DNA from: CAZHOV01 sp964534315
GTDB taxonomy: Bacteria; Bacteroidota; Bacteroidia; Chitinophagales; Saprospiraceae
Direction of reading: 5' to 3'
Assembly (NCBI GenBank): GCA_964534315.1
Contig: CAZHOV010000003.1
Coordinates: 16,296-80,295, forward strand
DNA length: 64,000 nt
In this document: in pieces, positions 1 through 7,235 of the stretch
Layout: every line of letters begins with the position of its first letter
Position numbering within the stretch: the stretch's first letter is position 1
The notes under the pieces: model-generated
The model's database searches: none
What the model saw: only the letters and a program-made list of their open reading frames with translations
Told to the model about the DNA's origin: nothing
Program-made: the position numbers and the translations under genes

Positions 1-2
1 TA

Positions 3-1622
3 GGCGAGCAAACTTCTTTCCATGATATGGTTTGGGAAAACTATCAAAATGGTCTGTTTTTGGACGAAACCAATGAAAGCACTAATGAACAGTTCAACTA
101 CAATTATCGGGTAGGGATGGACTTCTTTGTAGCTAAAAATCACACTATCGGATTTTTGGTAGGAGGAAGTGAGCGTTTTGAAGACAGAAACTCCCTCAAC
201 CGAATAGCTATCGCCCCCCAAGATATGCCCAACGACGTCGATAGCTTGCTGGTAGCCTACAATACGGAGGATAACCAACGCAGCCAAAATACGTATAACC
301 TTAACTATGTTTTCAACAATGGAAAGGGACGTACCATCAATATAGACCTGGACTATGGAGACTATCGCAACGAAAGCGAACGCCTGCAACCCAATCAGTA
401 CTACGATGCCAACGAAGAGACTCTATTAACAGAGATTATTAATAGCTTTGACACCCCTTCCGATATTGACATTTACACCGCTAAAATTGATTATGAAGAT
501 AAATTGTTGGGCGGAACGTTTGGGATCGGTTCAAGGCTTAGCCGGGTCGTTTCTGACAATACCTTCCTGTTTTTTGACGTGATCAATGGCGAGCCTATCC
601 GAAATGACCGCCGTTCCAATATTTTTGAATACCGGGAAAATGTCTATGCCGGATACATTAGCTATACCCGAAAGATTGGTGAGAAATTGAATATTTCAGC
701 CGGCCTACGAGCGGAACAAACGGATGCTTCCGGAGATCTACAGGCTTTTCTCCCAGAACTTCAGGAGCCGCCGGTTGATCTTAATTACCTCAATTGGTTT
801 CCAAGTGCAGGAGTAACCTACCAGGTTGCCCCCAGACATAGTTTGGCGTTAAATTATGGCCGTCGCATCAACCGGCCCGATTACAACGTACTCAATCCGT
901 TTTTTAACCAGCTAAGCGAGCTTTCCTTTCGCAAGGGGAACCCAAGGCTCAACCCGGAAATCGTCAATAATGTTGAATTAGGCTATACGTTTGATTACCG
1001 CTACAACTTCAAAATAGGCTATAGCCTTACCACCGATCAGATCACCCGACTGATTGCACCAGATGAAAACGATCCGAGAGCAGGCTTCCTAACCTGGGAT
1101 AACCTCGCTGAGCAGACGATTATCAGCTTTAATGCCAGCGCTCCTATTCAGGTCAACAAATGGTGGAATGCCTTTATCAATTTCAGCGCTTCGCATATTG
1201 ACAACCAGGCGGATTATGGAGATGGAGCAGTGGTAGACGTTCAGGCCTTTACCTATAATATCTACCAACAGCACACGTTCAACTTACCTGCAAAATTTAA
1301 CGCTGAAGTTTCGGGGTATTTCTCGGGTCCCGGCGTTTGGGGTGGTGTTTTTGAATATGAATCGAATTGGGGGTTAGATATTGGTTTGCAACGCAGATTT
1401 TTGCAAGACCAGTTAAATGTTAAAATCAGTGCTTCAGATCTATTCTATCAAAATGGTTGGGACGGCTTTTCCGAATTCGCCGGTCTCTTTTCAACGGGAA
1501 GCGGCCGCTGGGATAGTCGAAGAGTCACTTTGAGTGTTAGCTACCAGTTTGGTAATCAAAATATCAAATCCAGAAAGCGCAAAACAGGCCTGGAAGGCGA
1601 AGCCGACCGGGTAGGCGGATAA
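3..1622 (+). CDS. Outer membrane beta-barrel protein, C-terminal part (TonB-dependent receptor-like)
   Basis: The reading frame is open to the left edge, so only the C-terminal ~540 residues are present; the first in-frame ATG (27) is internal. The sequence is a run of alternating aromatic/polar beta-strands typical of the OMP_b-brl_3 (PF14905) barrel found in Bacteroidetes TonB-dependent-like receptors, including the strongly conserved segment NYGRRINRPDYNVLNPF (codons near 853-903) and a C-terminal strand LSVSYQFGNQ. A short basic tail (KSRKRKTGLEGE) follows the last strand, as is usual in this family. It should sit in the outer membrane; the ligand cannot be read from the barrel. The N-terminal carboxypeptidase-like and plug domains expected for the family lie outside the window. 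It is followed by a repeat array rather than by a partner gene. Confidence 0.85.
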   Translation, partial: GEQTSFHDMVWENYQNGLFLDETNESTNEQFNYNYRVGMDFFVAKNHTIGFLVGGSERFEDRNSLNRIAIAPQDMPNDVDSLLVAYNTEDNQRSQNTYNLNYVFNNGKGRTINIDLDYGDYRNESERLQPNQYYDANEETLLTEIINSFDTPSDIDIYTAKIDYEDKLLGGTFGIGSRLSRVVSDNTFLFFDVINGEPIRNDRRSNIFEYRENVYAGYISYTRKIGEKLNISAGLRAEQTDASGDLQAFLPELQEPPVDLNYLNWFPSAGVTYQVAPRHSLALNYGRRINRPDYNVLNPFFNQLSELSFRKGNPRLNPEIVNNVELGYTFDYRYNFKIGYSLTTDQITRLIAPDENDPRAGFLTWDNLAEQTIISFNASAPIQVNKWWNAFINFSASHIDNQADYGDGAVVDVQAFTYNIYQQHTFNLPAKFNAEVSGYFSGPGVWGGVFEYESNWGLDIGLQRRFLQDQLNVKISASDLFYQNGWDGFSEFAGLFSTGSGRWDSRRVTLSVSYQFGNQNIKSRKRKTGLEGEADRVGG

Positions 1623-1636
1623 GGTTCTCCAAAAAA

Positions 1637-1827
1637 CGAATGCCAGTTGGGACGTCTTCGCCCCAATAAATGAATGCTAGTTGGAACGTCCGCGTCCCAA
1701 TAAATGAATGCTAGTTGGGACGTCCGCGTCCCAAAAATGAATGCTAGTTGGGACGTCCGCGTCCCAAAAATGAATGCTAGTTGGGACGTCCGCGTCCCAA
1801 CTGAAATTCAGGGCGACTCTGGCGCCC
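1637..1827 (+). repeat. REP-like hairpin repeat array, five head-to-tail units plus a second hairpin
   Basis: Five tandem units begin near 1637, 1670, 1704, 1737 and 1770. The last three are exactly 33 bp and identical over the core. Each core holds the inverted repeat TTGGGACGTCCGCGTCCCAA (8-bp stem, 4-nt loop); the first two units carry one mismatch each. The array ends with a different hairpin, GGGCGACTCTGGCGCCC (1811-1827). A second single copy of hairpin plus tail lies at 6004-6050, so this is a dispersed element. Because 33 is a multiple of 3 the array is accidentally open in frame; I do not regard it as coding. Confidence 0.85.
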
Positions 1828-1936
1828 ACAAACCAACCACAAACAAAATTTTATTATATTTATTAATAAAAGCTTTTCACCTGCTACCAAATCCTTTTTC
1901 GGACACTTCATTTTTTAACTAAATTCTATTTTAATT

Positions 1937-3352
1937 ATGAAAAAAATGATCGTCCTAATTTGTAGCGTTTTATTGCTCTTTTCCTGTGATTCCAGCAACC
2001 CTTCTTCCAATACTTCCAATAATTGGGAAGGCAAGATTGACTCTCTGGTCGCAAAGTATGAAGCCCTTGATATTTTTTCCGGTATTGTGCTCGTTGCAGA
2101 ACAAGGAGATCCCGTCTACGACAAAGCCTTTGGCTATGCCAACCGGGAAGAACAACAAAAGAATAAGCTGACTACCCTATTTGATATTGGTTCTATGAAT
2201 AAGACCTTTACCAAAATTGTCATCAAACAACTGGCAGAAGAGGGCAAACTAAAGTTAGATGATAAGCTCACCGATTATGTATCAGGATTCGAAGATCCTC
2301 TGGCAGTAAACATTACCATTAATCACCTGCTGAGACACGAATCGGGCTTTGGCGATTACCACTCGCCGGGTTATTTCAATAGGCCTATTGCCGAGCGGAC
2401 AATCGGAGGCATTACAGCTATCGCCAAATCCATGCCGCTTGAATTTCCACCGGGTGAAGAGCAGATGTATTCTAATACCGGTTACGTATTACTGGGCGCT
2501 GTTATCGAGAAAGTGACCAAAAAGAGTTATCACCAAAATGTAACGGAACGAATTATTGAACCCCTAGGGCTTCAGCATACTTTTGTTGAAAACCTTGAGC
2601 GGGTAAAAGACCGAAAAGCTATTGGTTATTATAAAACCCCTTTCGGCGAATTAGAAACCAATGAAGGGCTGATCGACCTTCCCAATCCGGATGGAGGTTT
2701 CTTGTCTACTCCGCTTGATGTAATGAAATTTTACCGATCGTATTATTATGACACCCTCCTGCTCAATGAACAAACCCGGGCAAAAGATGAAGAGCTGGAT
2801 TATTATTTTAATGAACTTCCTGCCGGAAAAGCTCCGCTTATGGCGGGAGGTTATGAAGGCGCGAATACCGCTATGTATCAGGTGATCAGCGATGACCGGA
2901 GTATTATCGTTTTTGCCAACATGGACGAACCTGTTGCAGAGCAATTGGCAACCGGAATCCTATATATTACCAGAGGGCAACAAGCAGAAGATCCGCAAAT
3001 TCCGGCTGTTCAAAATGTAAGGATTGCTTATGAAGAAAAGGGAATCGATTATGTAAAAGATAATTTCAAAGAGCTGATCAAGAACTTCCATCCAACCGAT
3101 CCGAAAGCCTTTATTTTGAATCGGTTGGGTTATGCCTACCTTTACGAAAAAAAAGCTCCCGAAAAGGCTATCGACCTCTTTCTACTCAATACGAAATTAT
3201 TTCCATACAACCCAAATGTATGGGATAGCCTGGCAGAGGGTTATCGAATGAAAGGAGATAAAGAAAAGGCGATTCAGTATTATCAAAAAGTATTGGAGAT
3301 AGACCCGGAGTTTCCGTCAGCGAAAGAGGCGTTAGAGGAATTGAATATGTAA
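1937..3352 (+). CDS. Serine hydrolase lipoprotein (beta-lactamase class C/penicillin-binding-like) with C-terminal TPR
   Basis: 471 residues. The N-terminus is a lipoprotein signal with lipobox LFSC (Cys17), so the protein should be membrane-anchored outside the cytoplasm. The beta-lactamase/DD-peptidase fold (PF00144) is supported by the SxxK motif SMNK (Ser86, Lys89) within FDIGSMNKTFTK, the YxN motif YSN (178-180), the segment HLLRHESGFGDY, and a late GGY in place of the KTG/HxG triad. After about residue 370 the protein changes to a tetratricopeptide-like tail (GYRMKGDKEKAIQYYQKVLE), an arrangement common in Bacteroidetes serine hydrolases. Likely substrates are peptidoglycan peptides or small esters; true beta-lactamase activity is not implied. 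It stands alone, with the repeat array upstream and an AraC gene downstream. Confidence 0.85.
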   Translation: MKKMIVLICSVLLLFSCDSSNPSSNTSNNWEGKIDSLVAKYEALDIFSGIVLVAEQGDPVYDKAFGYANREEQQKNKLTTLFDIGSMNKTFTKIVIKQLAEEGKLKLDDKLTDYVSGFEDPLAVNITINHLLRHESGFGDYHSPGYFNRPIAERTIGGITAIAKSMPLEFPPGEEQMYSNTGYVLLGAVIEKVTKKSYHQNVTERIIEPLGLQHTFVENLERVKDRKAIGYYKTPFGELETNEGLIDLPNPDGGFLSTPLDVMKFYRSYYYDTLLLNEQTRAKDEELDYYFNELPAGKAPLMAGGYEGANTAMYQVISDDRSIIVFANMDEPVAEQLATGILYITRGQQAEDPQIPAVQNVRIAYEEKGIDYVKDNFKELIKNFHPTDPKAFILNRLGYAYLYEKKAPEKAIDLFLLNTKLFPYNPNVWDSLAEGYRMKGDKEKAIQYYQKVLEIDPEFPSAKEALEELNM

Positions 3353-3430
3353 AAAATTGCTTCAATAAGGGGAGTTGAACATTTGGTCTCATTTATTTAT
3401 TATTGAACGTATATCCAATATTTGATACCT

Positions 3431-4276
3431 ATGTCCAATATATTCCATAATGCTCGCGACAAATCCTGGTTTGTTATTAGTGCAGTCCGGCAATTCGACC
3501 AGTATGAACGACCAAATACCTTTAAAATCATTTGGTGTAGGGATGGCGTAATTGATTTGAAAGTGGATTTAATGTCCATCCAACTCGATGCTAACCAGGT
3601 TTTGTTTGTGGCACCCAATCAGGTCATGGAATTTGAAGCCGGGGGAGAAGGACTCATTTTTCAATACAATCGGGATTTTTACTGCCTTCTTGACCACGAT
3701 AAAGAGATTAGTTGTATTGGGCTACTGTACTATGGTACAGCACAGATATCCATAATTGATCTTGACGAAGAGCATCAACGTAAATTTAACTTACTATTGC
3801 AGGTATTTGAAGACGAATTTGCTACCAAGGATAACATCCAGGAAGAGATGTTGCGGATGTTGCTCAAGCGACTGATCATTTTAAGTACCCGCCTATTTAA
3901 AGAACAATCGGATGTGAAATATAAGGAAAAAGAATTAGATGTGATCAGGGAATTTCATGTATTGGTTGAGCTGAATTTCAAAGAAAAACAAAAGGTTGCT
4001 GATTATGCAGCTTTACTTAACAAATCGCCCAAGACGCTTTCCAATCTGTTTACACAAAACGGAGAGAAACCACCGCTCCGGCAGATTCAGGAACGAATTG
4101 CGCTGGAAGCCAAAAGGTTATTATTGTACACCGATAAATCCATCAAGGAAATTGGGTGGGAACTCAATTTCGAGGAAGACGCCCACTTTAGCCGTTTTTT
4201 TAAGCGTCTTACCGGACTTTCTCCTTCTACTTTTCGGAAACAATCCGTGCTTAACTTGAATAAAATTTCGGATTAG
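3431..4276 (+). CDS. AraC family transcriptional regulator
   Basis: The C-terminal ~100 residues form the double helix-turn-helix of the AraC/XylS family: VADYAALLNKSPKTLSNLF for the first HTH, then the linker and signature region KSIKEIGWELNFEEDAHFSR and FFKRLTGLSPSTFRKQ. The N-terminal ~170 residues look like a cupin-type sensing domain (VLFVAPNQVMEFEAGGEG). I chose ATG 3431, because the frame can be extended only to a TTG three codons upstream. It precedes the AhpD-like gene by 185 bp on the same strand and is a candidate regulator of it; that is inference from position only. Confidence 0.87.
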   Translation: MSNIFHNARDKSWFVISAVRQFDQYERPNTFKIIWCRDGVIDLKVDLMSIQLDANQVLFVAPNQVMEFEAGGEGLIFQYNRDFYCLLDHDKEISCIGLLYYGTAQISIIDLDEEHQRKFNLLLQVFEDEFATKDNIQEEMLRMLLKRLIILSTRLFKEQSDVKYKEKELDVIREFHVLVELNFKEKQKVADYAALLNKSPKTLSNLFTQNGEKPPLRQIQERIALEAKRLLLYTDKSIKEIGWELNFEEDAHFSRFFKRLTGLSPSTFRKQSVLNLNKISD

Positions 4277-4333
4277 GGAAAAATTGGTAATTCTTCAGGA
4301 AGTCTTGCATAACACTAGCAAGGCTTATCCCTG

Positions 4334-4341
4334 CATCTTTG
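4334..4341 (+). promoter_or_regulatory. Possible -7 element (CATCTTTG) upstream of the AhpD-like gene
   Basis: CATCTTTG differs by one base from the Bacteroidetes -7 consensus TAnnTTTG. No good TTTG -33 element lies at the expected 19-21 bp, so support is weak. If used, transcription would start near 4347-4350, just before the small ORF at 4358. Confidence 0.25.
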
Positions 4342-4357
4342 TAGTGTATTAAAAATT

Positions 4358-4450
4358 ATGGTAAAGGATATCACCTTCACCATTAAAGTAAAGGCGAATA
4401 ATACCATAAATTTTATTACAGAAGAAGTTCTTTACTTTTTAAATCACTAA
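4358..4450 (+). CDS. Possible 30-residue small ORF / leader peptide
   Basis: An ATG-initiated frame of 30 codons (begins MVKDITFTIKVKANN, ends VLYFLNH) fills the gap between the AraC gene and the AhpD-like gene and stops 10 nt before the next ATG. A promoter-like CATCTTTG lies about 17 nt upstream. The peptide has normal composition but no recognisable family. It may be a chance ORF, a leader peptide, or a real small protein. Confidence 0.25.
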   Translation: MVKDITFTIKVKANNTINFITEEVLYFLNH

Positions 4451-4460
4451 AACAAATAAG

Positions 4461-5009
4461 ATGCAAACGTTCAATGTCCCTCAGCGAAAAGAAGTTTCTG
4501 AAAACAACCAACAAATTTTTGACAACCTTGAAAAAGCGGTCGGGTTTGTACCTAACTTGTATGCAACTTATGCATACTCTAAAAATGCTTTAGGAACCTA
4601 TCTTAATCTTCAAAATGCAAAAACTTCCTTGTCGAATAAAGAGAAAGAAATCGTCAACTTAGTCGTAAGCGAAGTAAATAACTGTCGCTACTGTCAGAGT
4701 GCCCACACGGCCATTGGAAAGATGAATGGCTTTTCTGACGAACAAATCCTTGAACTTCGATCAGGAAATGCTTCCTTTAACGAAAAATACGACGCTCTTG
4801 TAAAATTAGCAAAGAACATCACGGAAAATAGAGGGGCTGCAGACGATGAATTTGTTGAGCACTTTTTTGCAGCCGGGTACAATAAGGAAAACTTGATTGA
4901 TACTATCATGCTTATTGGCGATAAAACGATTAGCAATTACCTGCACCGCGTTACCAATGTGCCGATTGATTTTCCGGTTGCACCTGAGTTGAACGAAGTT
5001 ACTGCTTAA
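4461..5009 (+). CDS. Carboxymuconolactone decarboxylase / AhpD-like family protein
   Basis: 182 residues. It carries the AhpD-type motif Glu71...Cys75-x2-Cys78-x3-His82 in SEVNNCRYCQSAHTAIGKMNG (I quote only the core: CRYCQSAH), which in AhpD makes up the disulfide-based alkylhydroperoxidase site. The rest is alpha-helical as expected for the CMD fold (PF02627). It has no signal peptide, so it is cytoplasmic. The next gene encodes a peroxiredoxin-like protein, although a strong terminator separates the two. A role in peroxide or radical detoxification is likely from the family; the exact electron donor is unknown. The AraC regulator upstream may control it. Confidence 0.87.
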   Translation: MQTFNVPQRKEVSENNQQIFDNLEKAVGFVPNLYATYAYSKNALGTYLNLQNAKTSLSNKEKEIVNLVVSEVNNCRYCQSAHTAIGKMNGFSDEQILELRSGNASFNEKYDALVKLAKNITENRGAADDEFVEHFFAAGYNKENLIDTIMLIGDKTISNYLHRVTNVPIDFPVAPELNEVTA

Positions 5010-5018
5010 AGAATAGAA

Positions 5019-5057
5019 AAAATAGAGGAAAGGAACCGAAGACCTTTCCTCTATTTT
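5019..5057 (+). terminator. Rho-independent terminator after the AhpD-like gene
   Basis: Perfect 15-bp stem AAAATAGAGGAAAGG (5019-5033) / CCTTTCCTCTATTTT (5043-5057) with a 9-nt loop, followed by CATCTTTCTTTTTT. It begins 9 nt after the stop codon. Confidence 0.8.
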
Positions 5058-5132
5058 CATCTTTCTTTTTTAAGAAAAAAAAGGATGGCTCATAGGTTTA
5101 TAGGATTTTCTCTTACTTACAAATCTTTTTTC

Positions 5133-5897
5133 ATGAATTACCGACTTATTCTAATCTTATTTAGCACGCTGGCATTCTCCTATTGCCAAAATAATAATAA
5201 CAAAAATCCGGAAAAAATGTCTAAAACTAATGACTCCCAAACAGCTGAAAAAACTGCCAGTCTACAATCCATGCTTGACGAACGAAAATCAGCCTGGGAG
5301 GCAAAAGCTCCAAAAGAAAAAATTAAACTATATACCGAAGGCATTAAAGCAGTAGAACAGTCTGGTATTTATGACAACGCTTTAAAAGAAGGCGATAAAG
5401 CTCCCGATTTTACCCTGACCAATGCTCTTGGAAAGACGGTAAGCCTATCAGAACAACTCAAAAAGGGACCGGTTGTGTTGACCTGGTATCGAGGGGGCTG
5501 GTGTCCGTATTGCAATATTACCCTCCATTATTTGCAACAAGAGCTACCAAATTTCAAGAAAGCAGGGGCCAGTCTGATTGCACTTACCCCAGAGGTGCCT
5601 GATAAATCCCTTTCGACCAAAGAGAAAAACGACCTGGAATTTGAAGTATTGAGTGATCTCGACAATGGTGTTGCCCGCAATTTTGGAATTGTTTACCAGT
5701 TACCAGAGAAGGTTGCCAGTGCGTATAAGCAATCTTTTGATCTTTCTGCATACAACGGGAATGATAAAAACGAACTTCCCCTTGCAGCCACCTACGTTAT
5801 TGCTCAGGACGGAACGATCAAATATGCCTTTTTAGATGCAGAATACCGCAACAGAGCAGAGCCGGAAGCGATTTTGGAGGTGTTGGGCAGGCTTTAG
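5133..5897 (+). CDS. Exported peroxiredoxin-like protein (AhpC/TSA family)
   Basis: I start the gene at ATG 5133, which gives a clean hydrophobic export signal (MNYRLILILFSTLAFSYC); the frame is open further upstream, but that part looks non-coding. Whether it is a lipoprotein is unclear, because the residue before Cys18 is Tyr, which is atypical. After a lysine-rich linker comes an AhpC/TSA thioredoxin-fold domain: DKAPDFTLTNALGKTVSL, then the redox motif YRGGWCPYCN (CxxC), then a conserved ALTPE segment and a C-terminal DGTIKYAFLD strand. This is the peroxiredoxin-like family with a CPYC site. It probably reduces peroxides or disulfides outside the cytoplasm. The AhpD-like gene upstream is a plausible functional partner but would act in the cytoplasm. 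Confidence 0.83.
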   Translation: MNYRLILILFSTLAFSYCQNNNNKNPEKMSKTNDSQTAEKTASLQSMLDERKSAWEAKAPKEKIKLYTEGIKAVEQSGIYDNALKEGDKAPDFTLTNALGKTVSLSEQLKKGPVVLTWYRGGWCPYCNITLHYLQQELPNFKKAGASLIALTPEVPDKSLSTKEKNDLEFEVLSDLDNGVARNFGIVYQLPEKVASAYKQSFDLSAYNGNDKNELPLAATYVIAQDGTIKYAFLDAEYRNRAEPEAILEVLGRL

Positions 5898-6003
5898 TAG
5901 TTTGTCAACTAAGCTAATTAACAAATAAATTCAATTAACTTTCTTGACTAAATATTAGTATTAATTTGTTAAGTCTGCAAATAGGTTTAACACCGGTTGC
6001 TCG

Positions 6004-6050
6004 TTGGGACGTCCACGTCCCAACTGAACTTCTGGGCGACTCTGGCGCTC
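6004..6050 (+). repeat. Single copy of the REP-like repeat seen at 1770-1827
   Basis: TTGGGACGTCCACGTCCCAA (6004-6023), then CTGAACTTCT, then GGGCGACTCTGGCGCTC (6034-6050). This matches the last unit and terminal hairpin of the array at 1783-1827 with few changes. It lies between the peroxiredoxin-like gene and the convergent IPTL-CTERM gene. The rest of 5898-6166 shows no gene; an open frame across the repeat is a by-product of its composition. Confidence 0.8.
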
Positions 6051-6166
6051 AACTACCAACTACAACCATGAGCAAAAAAGAGCTGCTACTTTATCAAACA
6101 TTGGTTCTGCGAATAAGACCTTTACCAAAATCCTCACCTTTAAATCAATTTTGATTCCCCATATAA

Positions 6167-6937
6167 TTACTTCGCAGCTGAAGCACCTTTCTTATAATTA
6201 TATAAGCTAACAACTGCAACTGTGAAAATAATCAACCCAAATAAAAACAAACCCCATTCGCTCATCGTTGGAATAGCTGCCGGCTGAGTAGTACTAGCCG
6301 CATTAAATTCCGCTACGGAATAAGCCCAGGAGTTTGTTACCTGAGCAAGTGTCTGACTCATGGTTGTCGATGCGCCTGTTGCAATTTTGAAACTTGATCC
6401 GGCATCGCTAGAATTATCTGTATTAAAAAATACAGGAGTTTGAGAAGCATCAGGAGAAGGGTCTTCATCAAATTCAGAAAATATCTTATCATAAACCAGG
6501 TTTCCCGGAGTAGTAGAAACGATTAAAGAAGGATTATCAGTGGAAGTAAATTCAGCCTCATTGGTATTTCCTAACGGATTGGCCTGATCAACATTTTCAA
6601 AAGAGGCAGCACCTAGAATGATGTCAGAACCTCCTGTTAAATTTACATTAGCCGTTATCGCCGCTCCGGTTCCTAGTGGAATATAATAAATAGATGCAAT
6701 TCCAGGAGCCCCGGAAGTATTCGTAACAGCAAAAGTGGCAGAAATACCGTTGAATTCCACAGTAATGGGACCATTTGGAATTGCACACACTGAGATAACT
6801 AGAAGGCGATCCATACCAGCTGGAACGGTAAAAGAAGGAATTGTTGCCCCCAAGGCAGTGGCCCCATTTCCGTCGTAGGTCACCTGGGCTTGCATATCGG
6901 GTGAATACATAAATAAAAAGGAAAAAATCAATATCAA
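6167..6937 (-). CDS. IPTL-CTERM sorting domain protein
   Basis: About 256 residues, rich in Ala, Thr, Ser and Asn and beta-strand-like, as in cell-surface proteins. The C-terminus has the sorting signal IPTMSEWGL, followed by a transmembrane helix (LFLFGLIIFTVAVVSLY) and a short basic tail, as in the IPTL-CTERM family, whose members are thought to be handled by an exosortase-like enzyme. No such enzyme lies in this window. The start is uncertain. The only start inside the open frame is TTG 6937, which leaves a poor signal peptide. An ATG at 6988 would give a better one, but an in-frame TAG (6956-6958) interrupts it. See findings. The 298 bp from here to the next gene are AT-rich and hold nothing else I can support. 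Confidence 0.75.
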   Translation of the reverse strand: MILIFSFLFMYSPDMQAQVTYDGNGATALGATIPSFTVPAGMDRLLVISVCAIPNGPITVEFNGISATFAVTNTSGAPGIASIYYIPLGTGAAITANVNLTGGSDIILGAASFENVDQANPLGNTNEAEFTSTDNPSLIVSTTPGNLVYDKIFSEFDEDPSPDASQTPVFFNTDNSSDAGSSFKIATGASTTMSQTLAQVTNSWAYSVAEFNAASTTQPAAIPTMSEWGLFLFGLIIFTVAVVSLYNYKKGASAAK

Positions 6938-7235
6938 TGATAATAATCGATTTGACTAAGTTAAAGCTAGAGTAGTTAGTGCTCTCATAATCAATGCGTT
7001 AAAGGTGATTTTATTTAATTTCGAAATTGATTTATAGAAAAAGGAATTAGATAAGAAAATTGATTCTTATCTGAAGAATCGGATAAAGCCGACAACAATG
7101 TTTAAAAAAGTCCTTTTTTAATCGGTTGGGAAGAATACAAATATAATAAAAGCTTGGCTTTTTTTTCTAAAAAACTTACCTTCATTGAGTTACTTGTATT
7201 TATCATCTCAATACTCACTACCCAATACTAAAAAG

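Noticed and set aside
1637..1827. CRISPR-like array
   Set aside because: Units are adjacent without spacers; no cas genes nearby.
1704..1922. 72-codon ORF with threefold MNASWDVRVPK repeat
   Set aside because: The repeat is the non-coding REP-like array, open in frame only because the unit is 33 bp.
5966..6154. 62-codon ORF across the second repeat copy
   Set aside because: Arises from the repeat and low-complexity flanks; no domain, no signal.
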